A stretch of DNA of 43,853 nt from an uncultured Saprospiraceae bacterium (GCA_937921595.1 CAKZTD010000092.1:1-43853), one strand, 5' to 3'. Shown: positions 9,238 to 18,060, counted from the stretch's first letter. The notes: generated by a model not told the origin, from the sequence alone. Made by a program: numbers and translations.

Positions 9238-9341
9238 TAGAATGAGTGAATGTCAGAATGAGCGGATGTTCGTCTTACCTAAATCTCTGAAGGAAATATT
9301 TATGTTTTTGAGGCTATTCACTCATTCACTCATTTTTTCTA
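9238..9341. repeat. Imperfect intergenic hairpin (word-repeat element C)
   Basis: The left arm (9239-9265) is built of agaatgagtgaatg-type words. The right arm (9314-9341) holds the complementary tattcactcattcactcatt. It fills the gap between converging genes and overlaps the rarA stop codon. Confidence 0.7.
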
Positions 9342-10616
9342 ATACCCATATTTTTCTTTCCAATTTTGTCTTAGTCGTTCTCGAATTTTTTGTTCCGTAG
9401 CATTAGCGGATGGATCGAAAAGCTTCTTTCCAATAATTTCCTCGGGCATAAATTCCATATCTGCGAAATTTCCAATAGCATCATGTGCATATTGATAGCC
9501 TTGCCCATAGTTTAAGTTTTTCATTAATTTAGTTGGCGCATTTCTAATCTGTAAAGGAACAGGAAGGTTACCCGTTTCGCGAACCAAAGCCTGAGCTTTG
9601 TTGATGGCCATATACGAAGAATTACTTTTTGGAGAAGTCGCTAGATAAACGGTAGCCTGAGAAAGAATAATTCTGGCTTCAGGAAGACCAATTGCTTGCG
9701 CAGCTTGAAAAGCAGTAGTAGCCATGAGTAGTGCATTTGGATTGGCCATTCCAATATCTTCAGAAGCAGAAATGATTAATCGTCTTGCGATAAACTTTAT
9801 ATCTTCCCCACCTTCAATCATCCGAGCCAAATAGTAAACCGCCGCATTAGGATCTGAACCTCGAATAGATTTGATCAAAGCCGAAGCAATATCATAATGT
9901 GCTTCTCCTGCTTTATCATAAATCACAATGTTCTGCTGAATGAGATCTTTAACTAAGGCATTGGTGATGATTAATTTTTCACCTTTAGATACTTCATTCG
10001 CAACCAATTCCAAGGTGTTCAAAAGTTTACGACCATCTCCTCCTGAATACATCAAAAGAGCATCATACTCTTTGACTTCAATATCTTTTTCTTTTAAATA
10101 ATAATCCTTAACAATGGCAGTATCGACTAAGCTGATAAGTTCTTCTTTGCTGAGGTGTTGTAATACATAAACCTGTGATCTGGAAAGTAATGCCGAAATC
10201 ACTTCAAAGCTTGGATTTTCAGTAGTGGCTCCGATCAAGGTAATAATTCCACGTTCGACAGCACCCAATAAAGAGTCTTGTTGAGATTTACTAAACCGAT
10301 GAATCTCGTCTATGAAAAGGATAGGATTTGGACTATTAAAAAACTGTTGATTTTTTGCTTTTTCTATCGTTTCTCGAATATCTTTTACACCAGAATTGAT
10401 GGCACTCAAGGAATGAAAAGGTCTCTGAAGCTGATTAGCAATAATGCTCGCCAAAGTCGTTTTACCAACACCAGGAGGTCCCCAGAGGATAAAAGAAGGG
10501 ATGTTTCCAGATTCAATCGCTTTTCGAAGTACGGCCCCTTCACCTACCAAATGAGTCTGGCCAATGTAATCATCCAGATTCTGTGGTCGCATTCTTTCCG
10601 CCAGAGGTTTCATCAT
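9339..10616 (-). CDS. rarA: Replication-associated recombination protein A (RarA/MgsA) AAA+ ATPase
   Basis: 425 residues. The N-terminal AAA+ module has Walker A GPPGVGKTT at 46-54 and Walker B/DEIH at 102-105, followed by sensor residues in GATTENPSFEV. The C-terminal part carries the tetramerisation/MgsA region (SALIKSIRGSDPNAAVYYLARMIEGGED). Length and motifs fit RarA, the WRNIP1 relative that works at stalled replication forks and interacts with SSB. The protein begins MMKPLAERMRP; either of the first two ATG codons is possible. It is a single-gene unit, with its stop inside hairpin element C. Confidence 0.95.
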   Translation of the reverse strand: MMKPLAERMRPQNLDDYIGQTHLVGEGAVLRKAIESGNIPSFILWGPPGVGKTTLASIIANQLQRPFHSLSAINSGVKDIRETIEKAKNQQFFNSPNPILFIDEIHRFSKSQQDSLLGAVERGIITLIGATTENPSFEVISALLSRSQVYVLQHLSKEELISLVDTAIVKDYYLKEKDIEVKEYDALLMYSGGDGRKLLNTLELVANEVSKGEKLIITNALVKDLIQQNIVIYDKAGEAHYDIASALIKSIRGSDPNAAVYYLARMIEGGEDIKFIARRLIISASEDIGMANPNALLMATTAFQAAQAIGLPEARIILSQATVYLATSPKSNSSYMAINKAQALVRETGNLPVPLQIRNAPTKLMKNLNYGQGYQYAHDAIGNFADMEFMPEEIIGKKLFDPSANATEQKIRERLRQNWKEKYGY

Positions 10617-10782
10617 TTTTTTAAGTTTTTCTAAATTCTCGATAAAGATAAGAAAGAAGTTGTTTAAAAATGACTTACAAATAATTCATCAATTCATTTT
10701 TAAATAACTTCTGAACACTACCCAACGGATATGTCTTTTTATACGTTAGAATTATTAAATTAGAAAGGATAAATTGACCATC

Positions 10783-11187
10783 ATGAAATCAATACTTTGT
10801 TTAATTTCTTTTGTATTCCTTTTAACTGGATGTGAAAAAGAATCAGAACCAGATCGTCAAATAATTGACTTTGGTGGTTTGCCTGTGATTGAAGGAGTTT
10901 ACTCAGGGACTTTTGAAAGAGGAGATTCAACGACTAATGTAACTGTAGAGTTTGATGAAAGTACCAATACTTTTTCAGGAACGAGTGATACAGATTATTT
11001 TCCAGCAATAGGAAGTGGAACTTACTCTTACGGGGAAGTTGAGATTACTTTTGAGGATGAGAATGTTTGGCCTGCTAACTTTGATTGGACTTTGATTCTT
11101 AGTCGAGAATGGGATATGGAGTTCACGGATGATACCTTAATTTTTGCAAATTCGATTGGAGATAAATATACTTTAATTAAAGAATGA
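10783..11187 (+). CDS. Small lipoprotein, lipocalin-like
   Basis: 134 residues. The frame can be opened nine bases earlier at a TTG, but the ATG at 10783 has an AAAGGA element about 13 bases upstream and starts a proper lipoprotein signal, MKSILCLISFVFLLTGC, with the lipobox Cys at residue 17. The mature part is rich in beta-strand pattern (GVYSGTF, VTVEFDESTNTFSG, YSYGEVEITF), as in small lipocalin-like lipoproteins of Bacteroidota. The gene is four bases upstream of a second lipoprotein gene, so the two are probably co-transcribed. Function unknown. Confidence 0.75.
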   Translation: MKSILCLISFVFLLTGCEKESEPDRQIIDFGGLPVIEGVYSGTFERGDSTTNVTVEFDESTNTFSGTSDTDYFPAIGSGTYSYGEVEITFEDENVWPANFDWTLILSREWDMEFTDDTLIFANSIGDKYTLIKE

Positions 11188-11191
11188 GATT

Positions 11192-11584
11192 ATGAAAAAA
11201 TTACTTATTGCAATTGTATTCGGGATCCTTGTGTTTTCAGCTTGTAAACCTCAAGAAGTTCTTGTTTCAAACAAATGGAAATTAATAGAAGTATTGAATG
11301 ATCCAGGTGATGGTAGTGGCACATTTATCAGTGTTCAAAGCGATAGAACTATCGAGTTTTTAAATGATGGAACGTTTGAATCTAATGGCGATTTATGCAA
11401 TATGGGCACAGATTCTGATCAGGTATTGACCGGTCTTTATTCAGAAATAGATTTCACGTTAATACCGGATGGATGTTCTATTACCCCAGTTTTTCCAATT
11501 AGCTATACCATGTCTGACGAAGAGTTAATTATAAACTATCCTTGTATCGAGCCTTGTCAGCAGAAATATATAAAAGTGGAGTAA
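11192..11584 (+). CDS. Small lipoprotein, lipocalin-like
   Basis: 130 residues starting MKKLLIAIVFGILVFSAC, with the lipobox Cys at residue 18. The mature domain opens with WKLIEVLNDPGDGSGTF, continues with IEFLNDGTFESNG and ends with paired Cys strands (YPCIEPCQQKY). This is the layout of short lipocalin-like (Lipocalin_5/META-like) lipoproteins. Four conserved-looking Cys in the mature part could form disulphides. The gene lies four bases behind the previous lipoprotein gene. Function unknown. Confidence 0.75.
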   Translation: MKKLLIAIVFGILVFSACKPQEVLVSNKWKLIEVLNDPGDGSGTFISVQSDRTIEFLNDGTFESNGDLCNMGTDSDQVLTGLYSEIDFTLIPDGCSITPVFPISYTMSDEELIINYPCIEPCQQKYIKVE

Positions 11585-11654
11585 AATAAGTTGAATCAGG
11601 TTTTTTACAAGGGCAGCTAAGTGCTTAATCTTCACCTGAAGGAGAAACGAAATT

Positions 11655-11690
11655 CGGAATTCGGATAGCCTGAAAACCGAATACCGTTTT
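11655..11690 (+). terminator. Terminator after the lipoprotein pair
   Basis: CGGAATTCGG (11655-11664) pairs with CCGAATACCG (11677-11686) apart from one mismatch, and TTTT follows. It probably ends the two-gene transcript. Confidence 0.6.
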
Positions 11691-11878
11691 ATCTTAGCTC
11701 AGATTAAATGAAAGACTAATAATTTTTAACCCATATTGGCATTAAATGCATAAAATTCCAACCATCACCCAACCTTTGTCTTTTTATCTACGTGTATAAG
11801 ATTGAAAGCAATAAAGTATATAAAGCTAAAAAAGTGGGAAAAGATTATCTCAATCAGCCAATTAATCTGGAACCACAA

Positions 11879-12082
11879 TTCGAAAACTAAAACAACGGAT
11901 TTATATTTGTATTTTTGCTTTACAATTGATTGACAATCAATACTTTGTTTCCTCAAAGTATGCATTCAAAAATATAAATCCCTAGAATAGGTTTATCTTT
12001 GTTTTTGATAGAATAATATTCATTCAAAAATCGAAATAGACCTATTCTTTTCTGTTTCACAAGACAAAACCCCCGAGGGTAG
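11879..12082 (+). promoter_or_regulatory. Promoter and hairpin-rich leader of the ECF sigma gene
   Basis: TTCG at 11879-11882 and TATATTTG at 11902-11909 are separated by exactly 19 bases, fitting the Bacteroidota -33/-7 pattern. A second TANNTTTG (TATCTTTG) lies at 11994-12001. The leader holds three inverted repeats: ATTGATT/AATCAAT (11925-11931, 11935-11941), ATACTTTG/CAAAGTAT (11940-11947, 11954-11961) and GAATAGGT/ACCTATTC (11985-11992, 12040-12047). The 498-base gap 11585-12082 has no convincing gene; a 66-codon minus-strand frame inside it lacks protein-like features. Confidence 0.5.
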
Positions 12083-12646
12083 ATGAAAGTTAGCCAACAA
12101 TTAATTCAAGATTGTATCAAGGGCGACCGGAGAGCGCAGTTTCAGCTTTACAAGAGCTGTTTCAATGTTTTGATGGGGGTATGTATCCGATATAAGAAGG
12201 ATGAAAGTGAGGCTGCTTCAGTATTGAACATGGGTTTTTTGAAAATCTTGAATAACCTAGAGAAATATAACCCTTCAGCCCCATTTGAAGCCTGGATTAG
12301 AAGAATTATGATCAATACGGTCATCGATGAATTTCGAAAAAACCGTAAAGTGAGAGAATTAATAGAACATACTGATTTTTCAGAAAATGGACACCTGAGT
12401 AAAGCGGTAGATTATAATACAGCCGATCAAATGTTTGATGCACAACGTTTGGAGCTTTTTATAAAAAAATTACCACCGGTTTCTCAAAAAGTTTTTAACC
12501 TATATGCCGTAGATGGCTATAGTCATAAAGAAATAGGAGAGATGTTAGGGATGAGCGATGGAACTTCTAAATGGCATTTGTCTTCGGCAAGAAAGAAATT
12601 ACAAGAAATGATACATCAAGCGATTAACGCTTCTAAAGTGATTTAA
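12083..12646 (+). CDS. ECF-family RNA polymerase sigma factor
   Basis: 187 residues with sigma region 2 (about 20-90: LYKSCFNVLMGVCIRY, PFEAWIRRIMINTVIDEFRKNRK) and region 4 (about 128-180: LPPVSQKVFNLYAVDGYSHKEIGEMLGMSDGTSKWHLSSARKKL). A GAGGGT element just before the ATG may serve as ribosome site. The downstream gene starts one base after this stop and encodes a one-TM protein, the usual position for the regulator of an ECF sigma factor. In Bacteroidota, sigma factors of this kind are common in front of large membrane proteins. The regulon is unknown. Confidence 0.9.
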   Translation: MKVSQQLIQDCIKGDRRAQFQLYKSCFNVLMGVCIRYKKDESEAASVLNMGFLKILNNLEKYNPSAPFEAWIRRIMINTVIDEFRKNRKVRELIEHTDFSENGHLSKAVDYNTADQMFDAQRLELFIKKLPPVSQKVFNLYAVDGYSHKEIGEMLGMSDGTSKWHLSSARKKLQEMIHQAINASKVI

Positions 12647-12647
12647 T

Positions 12648-14114
12648 ATGAGCGAACTCGACAAATTATTTAAAGATAAGTTGGAAAACAGAGCGTTCGA
12701 ATTCAAGGACGCATACTGGGAAGAAGCCGAACGGATGATCGAGCAGGATGAAGATCGTCGTAGACGGGGTGGATTGTGGTGGAAACTTGGATTGTTCTTA
12801 TTGCTTTTTACAGTGGTAGGATACTTTGCTATTAATGGTACAAACTCTGCGGCCCTTTCTAAAGCTTCTGAAAAATCTCCATTGTATACCGTTCCAGAAA
12901 CGCTTGCAAATACTGAATCTAAAACGTCTAATTCCAAAACTCAAAATTCAATTAATCAAAATTCTGAAAACGAAATTTCGAATTCTGAAGCTCAAACAAA
13001 GAATAATAAATCTCAAACAATAAATAACGAGATACAGTACTCAAACCCCAAACTACAGAACCCAAATTCTGGAGTATCAAGCTATGAAAAAAATTCCTCG
13101 CGAATTAAAACGACTCCAAAAGGATCTTTAGATTCCCCAAGTCAGGATGACATTAAGGCATTGGACATTGATGAAATCGATGTTCAATCGCCGCTTCCTG
13201 ATTCTACTGCTACGACGAAAAAGGAGATTGCCATTCAGACCAATACGGCACCATCTTCTGAAGAACAGAACACTGTTGAAAAACAAGAAGAAAGAACTGA
13301 AATTACAGAATTAGCATTGTTAGAAACCATTCCTTCTGAGCTAGAAATTCCTGAGAAAGACTGTAAAGAATGTTTTGGTTTTAAAAAGATAAAATATAAT
13401 CCATTTACTTTTGGCTTAACTGCGGAATCAATTATTTATCCTTTTAATAATGGTAATAGCTCTTGGGTAGGTGGTTCAATGGGAATCACTGGACGATACA
13501 AACTCAACCGTAAATTTGCCATTCGCTCTGCTGTTCAATACTCTTTTATCAATGGAACCAGTGGACGAATTACTAATAAGGATGATGGTGGATTTTTAGC
13601 TGAAAACCAAAGATCAGACTATGATTTTTATTCGCAAGATCAATACAGCTTTGGTTATAGAAATGTACAAAGTATTTTTCCTCCTAAGATTTTTCATTCT
13701 CTGGATTTACCTTTGACGGTGCAGTGGAGAAACCAAAAATCTACTATCGAGGCTGGGGTTCAATGGAATCTTTTATTAGGTGTAAGAGGGAGTGAAATAA
13801 AGACAGCTACTTTATTTCCCTGGGAACAATCAACCTTAGGAGCATCTAGTAGTCTCGATGTTAGTGAAGATAAAAATGATCGATGGTTGCCAAAAGACAA
13901 TTATAAAAAATTGCTGACCCGATTAACGCTTGGTTATCATTATGCAATTAGTCCTTCTTTTACCTTGAATGCTAATGCATATTATAGAGTCCAGAAAGGA
14001 AATAATGATAGCTCGTTTGATACAGCTAGTGTTTTTGATTCAAGTAATGCAGGTTCATTTACACCACAGCGATTACATTTTAGACTTGGAGCAACCTGGA
14101 ATTTTATTAAGTAG
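12648..14114 (+). CDS. Putative trans-envelope regulator: cytoplasmic segment, one TM helix, Asn/Ser-rich linker, outer-membrane barrel-like domain
   Basis: 488 residues. Residues 1-40 are charged (cytoplasmic, with EEAERMIEQDEDRRRR), and 43-62 form a single TM helix. About 65-240 are low-complexity Asn/Ser/Gln/Lys repeats (NTESK, NSKTQ, NQNSEN) and a Thr/Glu-rich part. From about 250 onward, beta-strands with alternating aromatics and a C-terminal TWNFIK resemble an outer-membrane beta-barrel domain of the porin/OmpA-like type. Encoded directly behind the ECF sigma gene, it is a candidate anti-sigma or sensor that could span both membranes. The family is not named with certainty. The linker DNA is itself repetitive (aaattc, ctcaaa words). 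Confidence 0.6.
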   Translation: MSELDKLFKDKLENRAFEFKDAYWEEAERMIEQDEDRRRRGGLWWKLGLFLLLFTVVGYFAINGTNSAALSKASEKSPLYTVPETLANTESKTSNSKTQNSINQNSENEISNSEAQTKNNKSQTINNEIQYSNPKLQNPNSGVSSYEKNSSRIKTTPKGSLDSPSQDDIKALDIDEIDVQSPLPDSTATTKKEIAIQTNTAPSSEEQNTVEKQEERTEITELALLETIPSELEIPEKDCKECFGFKKIKYNPFTFGLTAESIIYPFNNGNSSWVGGSMGITGRYKLNRKFAIRSAVQYSFINGTSGRITNKDDGGFLAENQRSDYDFYSQDQYSFGYRNVQSIFPPKIFHSLDLPLTVQWRNQKSTIEAGVQWNLLLGVRGSEIKTATLFPWEQSTLGASSSLDVSEDKNDRWLPKDNYKKLLTRLTLGYHYAISPSFTLNANAYYRVQKGNNDSSFDTASVFDSSNAGSFTPQRLHFRLGATWNFIK

Positions 14115-14204
14115 ACATAAACAATTCAACTTAATTTAGTTCAATAACTTAAATAATATTAAAGCAAATAAAAAGTCAAAACTTTCATTCATAAAATGGT
14201 AGTG

Positions 14205-14825
14205 ATGAAAAAAATAAATAGCCTAATTTTTATTCTTATTTTGTTTCTAGGACTCTCCTGTTCTAAGGATGATGAACTAGCACTTTCTGATGTCTATTCT
14301 AGCGTTCCCGTTTTTACTTTTTCAGCAAATAACAATGCTTATTCTATTGAAGCGGGAGTAGCTGATTTCTATATGTTTACAGATTATGAAAGAGACTCTT
14401 CCAATGTGTTTTCCTTTATTTCCCGATTCTCTACTTTATCGGATTGTGTTGAAAACTGTTCGGAAGAACTGTTGATTAAAATCCGTGATACGGCACCTTT
14501 AGATAATGTCGATTCGCTCGAAATTTCGGCTGCAATAACCACTGGGTCATACAATTTTGGACTTGCTGCAGATTTGGATTTCAGTGTGGTGGCTATTCAA
14601 TATACGGATAGAGAAGGCAATACTTACCGCTCTGATATTTTAGATCAAAATGGAGAAGGGCTTTTCGAAGTCTTGGATATCCAAGATTATGATATTAATG
14701 AAAATGGAGATCCTACCAAAAAATTAGAAATAAACTTTAATTGTATTTTACAAAACCCTGAAAATGGAGAAATCATCGCTTTTAATAATGCTCATGGTTT
14801 TATAGGAATTGCATATCCTAGATGA
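14205..14825 (+). CDS. Lipoprotein of unknown function
   Basis: 206 residues from the ATG at 14205 (an upstream in-frame ATG at 14196 would add three residues). The start MKKINSLIFILILFLGLSC gives a lipobox Cys at residue 19, followed by the typical KDDE stretch. The mature part has a Cys pair (SDCVENC) and beta-rich segments ending HGFIGIAYPR. No family is recognised. It follows the ECF sigma/barrel pair after 90 bases and may belong to that regulon; this is position only. Confidence 0.65.
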   Translation: MKKINSLIFILILFLGLSCSKDDELALSDVYSSVPVFTFSANNNAYSIEAGVADFYMFTDYERDSSNVFSFISRFSTLSDCVENCSEELLIKIRDTAPLDNVDSLEISAAITTGSYNFGLAADLDFSVVAIQYTDREGNTYRSDILDQNGEGLFEVLDIQDYDINENGDPTKKLEINFNCILQNPENGEIIAFNNAHGFIGIAYPR

Positions 14826-14898
14826 TACCTTGGTTTACCTTTTTTTTGTAGCTTTGTCGATGTATTTATAAACACAATACCTAATACATTCAATACAC

Positions 14899-15774
14899 AT
14901 GACAAAGCATACCCTCCCTGTTTTATTGGTTTTTACTATTTTATCTATTTTTTCCTGTTATACTGATGATTCTTCTCAACCTAGTCTTCCTCGATTACCT
15001 TTCGAAGATTTTTCCGAATTTTTTGACGCCAATAATACAGTAGGAGACACCCTCGTATTCAATTCTGAAGAATTCAGCTCATTGACCACTCCAAAAGGAA
15101 TGACGATAGAAATCCCTGAAAATGCTTTTAGTGTAGGCGGAAATGTTTCTATGGTGATCAAAGAAGCAACAACAAAGTCTGACTTTATATTCTTAAATAA
15201 ACCAACAATAGATGGTAATACTTGGTTGGAGGCGAGCCATTCAATTTCTATTGATCCACTTACAAACAGTGGGCAAGCCAACATCGACAATCCATTGAAT
15301 ATTCAAATGAATTTGCCTTCAGGTGTTTCAGGTGAGGACATGGATTTTTACTATTTTCAAAATGGTTGGAACAAAGATTCTGACATAGATGTGGAAGCGG
15401 TCAACAATTCTATTTCCTTTGGTAGCAAAAAGGCGAACTGGCAAATGGGAGCTAAAGAGTATGACAGTTCAGGAACAGCTCAAGTCAATATTACTACTGG
15501 TGGTTATGGAACGATCCCTCATGATATGAGAGCTTTTGCGGTGCTTGAAGAAAGTAATGTGGTTATACCTTTGGAGTACAATGTATCAGAGGTGACGGCT
15601 AGTGGTAAGGTTCCAACAGGAGTAGACTTTCATATTGTTTTGATGATAATGGATCATTTTTTATTGAGTGTGGGAACGGAAATGTTTTCGATTTCGGGAG
15701 ACATGGATCTTGCAGTTCAAGTAAGAGTGATGTCTCTTGATGAAGCGATTATGACGATCAAAGAGATTGATTAA
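14899..15774 (+). CDS. Lipoprotein of unknown function, ZU5-like segment
   Basis: 291 residues with a lipoprotein signal ending SIFSC (Cys about residue 20). Residues about 60-140 carry TPKGMTIEIPENAF, GNVSMVIKEATTKSDFIF and WLEASHSISIDPL. This pattern (Gly-Met-x-Ile-x-Ile-Pro-x-Asn-Ala-Phe) resembles the ZU5-like modules found in many Bacteroidota surface proteins. The C-terminal half is beta-rich and unassigned. It lies 73 bases after the preceding lipoprotein gene and 21 bases before the DNA glycosylase gene. Function unknown. Confidence 0.6.
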   Translation: MTKHTLPVLLVFTILSIFSCYTDDSSQPSLPRLPFEDFSEFFDANNTVGDTLVFNSEEFSSLTTPKGMTIEIPENAFSVGGNVSMVIKEATTKSDFIFLNKPTIDGNTWLEASHSISIDPLTNSGQANIDNPLNIQMNLPSGVSGEDMDFYYFQNGWNKDSDIDVEAVNNSISFGSKKANWQMGAKEYDSSGTAQVNITTGGYGTIPHDMRAFAVLEESNVVIPLEYNVSEVTASGKVPTGVDFHIVLMIMDHFLLSVGTEMFSISGDMDLAVQVRVMSLDEAIMTIKEID

Positions 15775-15795
15775 AGGTTTTTAAAATAAAGGCCA

Positions 15796-16482
15796 TTGTC
15801 GAAATCTGTCAGAATATATTTCCAAAAAATAAAGCAACTCTTTGAAGCGCATTCGGTTCCGGATCAGATTGCTCCTATGGAGTCCTATATGAAAAATCAC
15901 TTTAGGTTTTATGGGATTAGAAGTCCACAACGGAAAACCATTCTAAGAGATTTCATCAAACAACATCCAATTCCAGAAGGGGAGGACTTAAAAGAATTTG
16001 CCCTGATGATGTGGGCTGATCCTCATCGGGAAATGCAGTATTCTGCAATGGAAATGTTGGATAAAAAAAGCCGAAAGATGGATGCTTCTTTTATTGGTTT
16101 TTATGAAAAACTAATTTTAGAAAAATCGTGGTGGGATAGTGTTGATTGGTTGGCTCCAAATGGATGCGGTAAACTATTTTTAAAATTTCCAGACCAACGA
16201 TTATCTTTTACAGATCGATGGAATGCTTCTGATAATATTTGGCTTCAACGTTCTTCGATTCTTTTTCAATTAAAATACCGTCATGAAACCGATTTTGAAT
16301 TATTGAAAAAATATATTCTGAATCATGCAGACAGTAAAGAATTTTTTATTCAAAAAGCTTCAGGTTGGGCACTTCGGCAGTATGGGAAATATAATCCTAA
16401 TGCAGTGATAAAATTTATAAATGAACATAAAGATGAGTTGTCAAATTTGACAGTAAGAGAAGGTATGAAACATTTGAAGTAG
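15796..16482 (+). CDS. DNA alkylation repair protein, AlkD-like HEAT-repeat glycosylase
   Basis: 228 residues, using a TTG start: an in-frame stop lies three codons upstream and the first ATG would cut off the conserved N-terminal helix. The HEAT-like helical pattern matches the AlkC/AlkD family that excises positively charged alkylpurines. W112-W113-D114...D117 in KSWWDSVDW corresponds to the catalytic Trp/Asp region of AlkD, and SGWALRQYGKYNP near residue 192 to the second aromatic site. The N-terminal YMKNHFRFYGIRSPQRK is also typical. Cytoplasmic. It may be co-transcribed with the lipoprotein gene upstream, though the functions look unrelated. Confidence 0.88.
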   Translation: MSKSVRIYFQKIKQLFEAHSVPDQIAPMESYMKNHFRFYGIRSPQRKTILRDFIKQHPIPEGEDLKEFALMMWADPHREMQYSAMEMLDKKSRKMDASFIGFYEKLILEKSWWDSVDWLAPNGCGKLFLKFPDQRLSFTDRWNASDNIWLQRSSILFQLKYRHETDFELLKKYILNHADSKEFFIQKASGWALRQYGKYNPNAVIKFINEHKDELSNLTVREGMKHLK

Positions 16483-16515
16483 CAATTTAGATTTCACTCC
16501 TCACTCCTCACTCCT

Positions 16516-17274
16516 CTAACTCCTAAGATAGCTCGCCCCATTCACATCGATAATCCCTCCAGTCATAAATTCAGAGCCTTCCGCTGCCAAGAATAAAACC
16601 GCTTGAGCAACTTCAATAGGTTGAGCAACCCGACCCAAAGGACTTTGATTTTTAATTTTTCCACCTTCTGGACTATCCAGTAAATGCTTGGTCATATCCG
16701 TTTCTACAAAGCCAGGAGCGACCACTCCAACGAAAATGTTATAAGGTGCTAAAGATTGTGCTAAAGACTGACTCATGGCATTCAGTCCAGCCTTAGACGC
16801 ACCATAGGCAGGATGATTGGGCTCTCCTCGGAATGCTCCTCTAGAAGAAATATTTACAATCCTGCCACCTCCCTGAAGCATCATATATTGAGCTGCACAA
16901 TAACAAACATTGGCCGGTCCCATAAGATTTACATTCATGGTGCTTTGCCAAATCCGCTGCCAATTCGGATAACTCACTTTATCAATTGGATGAGCTTCAA
17001 ATATTCCAGCATTATTGACGACAATGTCAAGACGGCTGTACTCTTCAGCTATTTTGTTAATCAAAGTTCGGATAGCATCGGAATTTTGGACATCTACCTG
17101 AAACGCTCGATGATTACCCGCCGGTAAAATGGACAAAGTGTCTTTTGCAGCAGCTTCATTTTTGTTGTAAGTAATACAAATATGCGCACCTCTATTCGCA
17201 AAGGCTAATGCAACCGCTCGACCAATTCCTCGAGATCCGCCAGTAATTAAAACTGTTTTATTTTTGAAATTCAT
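16516..17274 (-). CDS. SDR-family NAD(P)-dependent oxidoreductase
   Basis: 252 residues. The classical short-chain dehydrogenase motifs are complete: TGGSRGIG at 11-18 for cofactor binding, NNAG at 87-90, and the catalytic S143/S144, Y157 and K161 (YGASK). The PGFVETDM segment and the C-terminal GGIIDVNGASYLRS fit FabG-like enzymes, but the true substrate is unknown; FabG, acetoacetyl-CoA reductase and many others share this pattern. It converges with the AlkD-like gene, and short cactcct repeats (16496-16516) lie in the gap. Confidence 0.9.
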   Translation of the reverse strand: MNFKNKTVLITGGSRGIGRAVALAFANRGAHICITYNKNEAAAKDTLSILPAGNHRAFQVDVQNSDAIRTLINKIAEEYSRLDIVVNNAGIFEAHPIDKVSYPNWQRIWQSTMNVNLMGPANVCYCAAQYMMLQGGGRIVNISSRGAFRGEPNHPAYGASKAGLNAMSQSLAQSLAPYNIFVGVVAPGFVETDMTKHLLDSPEGGKIKNQSPLGRVAQPIEVAQAVLFLAAEGSEFMTGGIIDVNGASYLRS

Positions 17275-17363
17275 AAAAGAGATGAAAGTCTGTAATTCCT
17301 GATTTTATAAATAAATACCTTTCTTTAGGTAGGCTTAGAATGAGCATTTAAAATTCCAAATTC

Positions 17364-17825
17364 CTACGCCTTTCCTGCAATTATCTTTTCCCGTTTTAGA
17401 TAAATTCTTCCTTGTTTTACTTTTCTACCTTTAGAATTATAATCCTGATAGTAACCAACAAGCCATGATTCTCCTCCTTTCATTTCAAGGCCTATCTGAT
17501 AACGAGTTCTTATTTCGCCAGCGTATTTTTCTTTAAAAGCCAGTTTTGAATCTAATAGATTGATCGATCGATCAGCATTTATAATACCGTAAAAGTCAAT
17601 AATTTTTTCTGTTTCCCGATGATCAACAATATCTCCATGGAGTCTTTTACAAGATCGGCAACCCATGATGATCGGATCTTTTCGACTACCATTTTGAATG
17701 TTGATTTCAAATTTAAATTGCTCATGACCTTCGGTAATTATTCCAACCCAATAACCATTTACATCTTGAGCACTTATCGTATAAGAGGAGAAAAAGAAGA
17801 GCGTAAAAAGAAAAATATATTTCAT
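17364..17825 (-). CDS. Small secreted protein of unknown function
   Basis: 153 residues with a signal peptide (about 1-19, ending TISAQ). The mature domain starts NGYWVGIITEGHEQFKFEINIQ, has a CRSC pair near residue 56, and then beta-strand-rich sequence (RYQIGLEMKGGESWLVGYYQD) with a basic C-terminus. It resembles a small beta-barrel or lipocalin-like fold, but I recognise no family. A small hairpin (TACCT...AGGTA at about 17316-17332) follows on its downstream side. Confidence 0.65.
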   Translation of the reverse strand: MKYIFLFTLFFFSSYTISAQDVNGYWVGIITEGHEQFKFEINIQNGSRKDPIIMGCRSCKRLHGDIVDHRETEKIIDFYGIINADRSINLLDSKLAFKEKYAGEIRTRYQIGLEMKGGESWLVGYYQDYNSKGRKVKQGRIYLKREKIIAGKA

Positions 17826-18010
17826 TAATAGACTTTTTTGTAACTAACTGAAAGTTAAGGTATTTTCATGCAATTTCAAAGTTCGCTTTTGTAGGAAAAA
17901 ATACAATTCGAATACCTTAGATTGGAAAACTATGTAATTTAACTATGTGCATCATTTTCAATGATGCAATTTTCAATATAATTGGTGGGTATAAAATTTT
18001 AACTCCAATA

Positions 18011-18045
18011 AAAAAGCCCCGAGTAAACACCCGAGGCCTTTTTTA
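18011..18045 (-). terminator. Terminator downstream of the di-haem peroxidase gene
   Basis: On the minus strand AAGGCCTCGGG pairs with CTCGGGGCTT (one bulge, two G-T pairs) around a 6-base loop and is followed by T residues. It lies 16 bases after the stop at 18061. The remaining 17826-18010 is AT-rich with no gene seen. Confidence 0.8.
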
Positions 18046-18060
18046 TAAAAGAAATTTAAT

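Noticed and set aside
11765-11965. 66-codon minus-strand frame in the ECF sigma upstream gap
   Set aside because: Composition is not protein-like, it overlaps the promoter and hairpins, and no start signal or neighbour supports it.
12826-13023. Alternative plus-strand frame inside the Asn/Ser linker of the barrel protein gene
   Set aside because: It is a by-product of the repetitive low-complexity DNA; the long frame is uninterrupted and coupled to the sigma gene.
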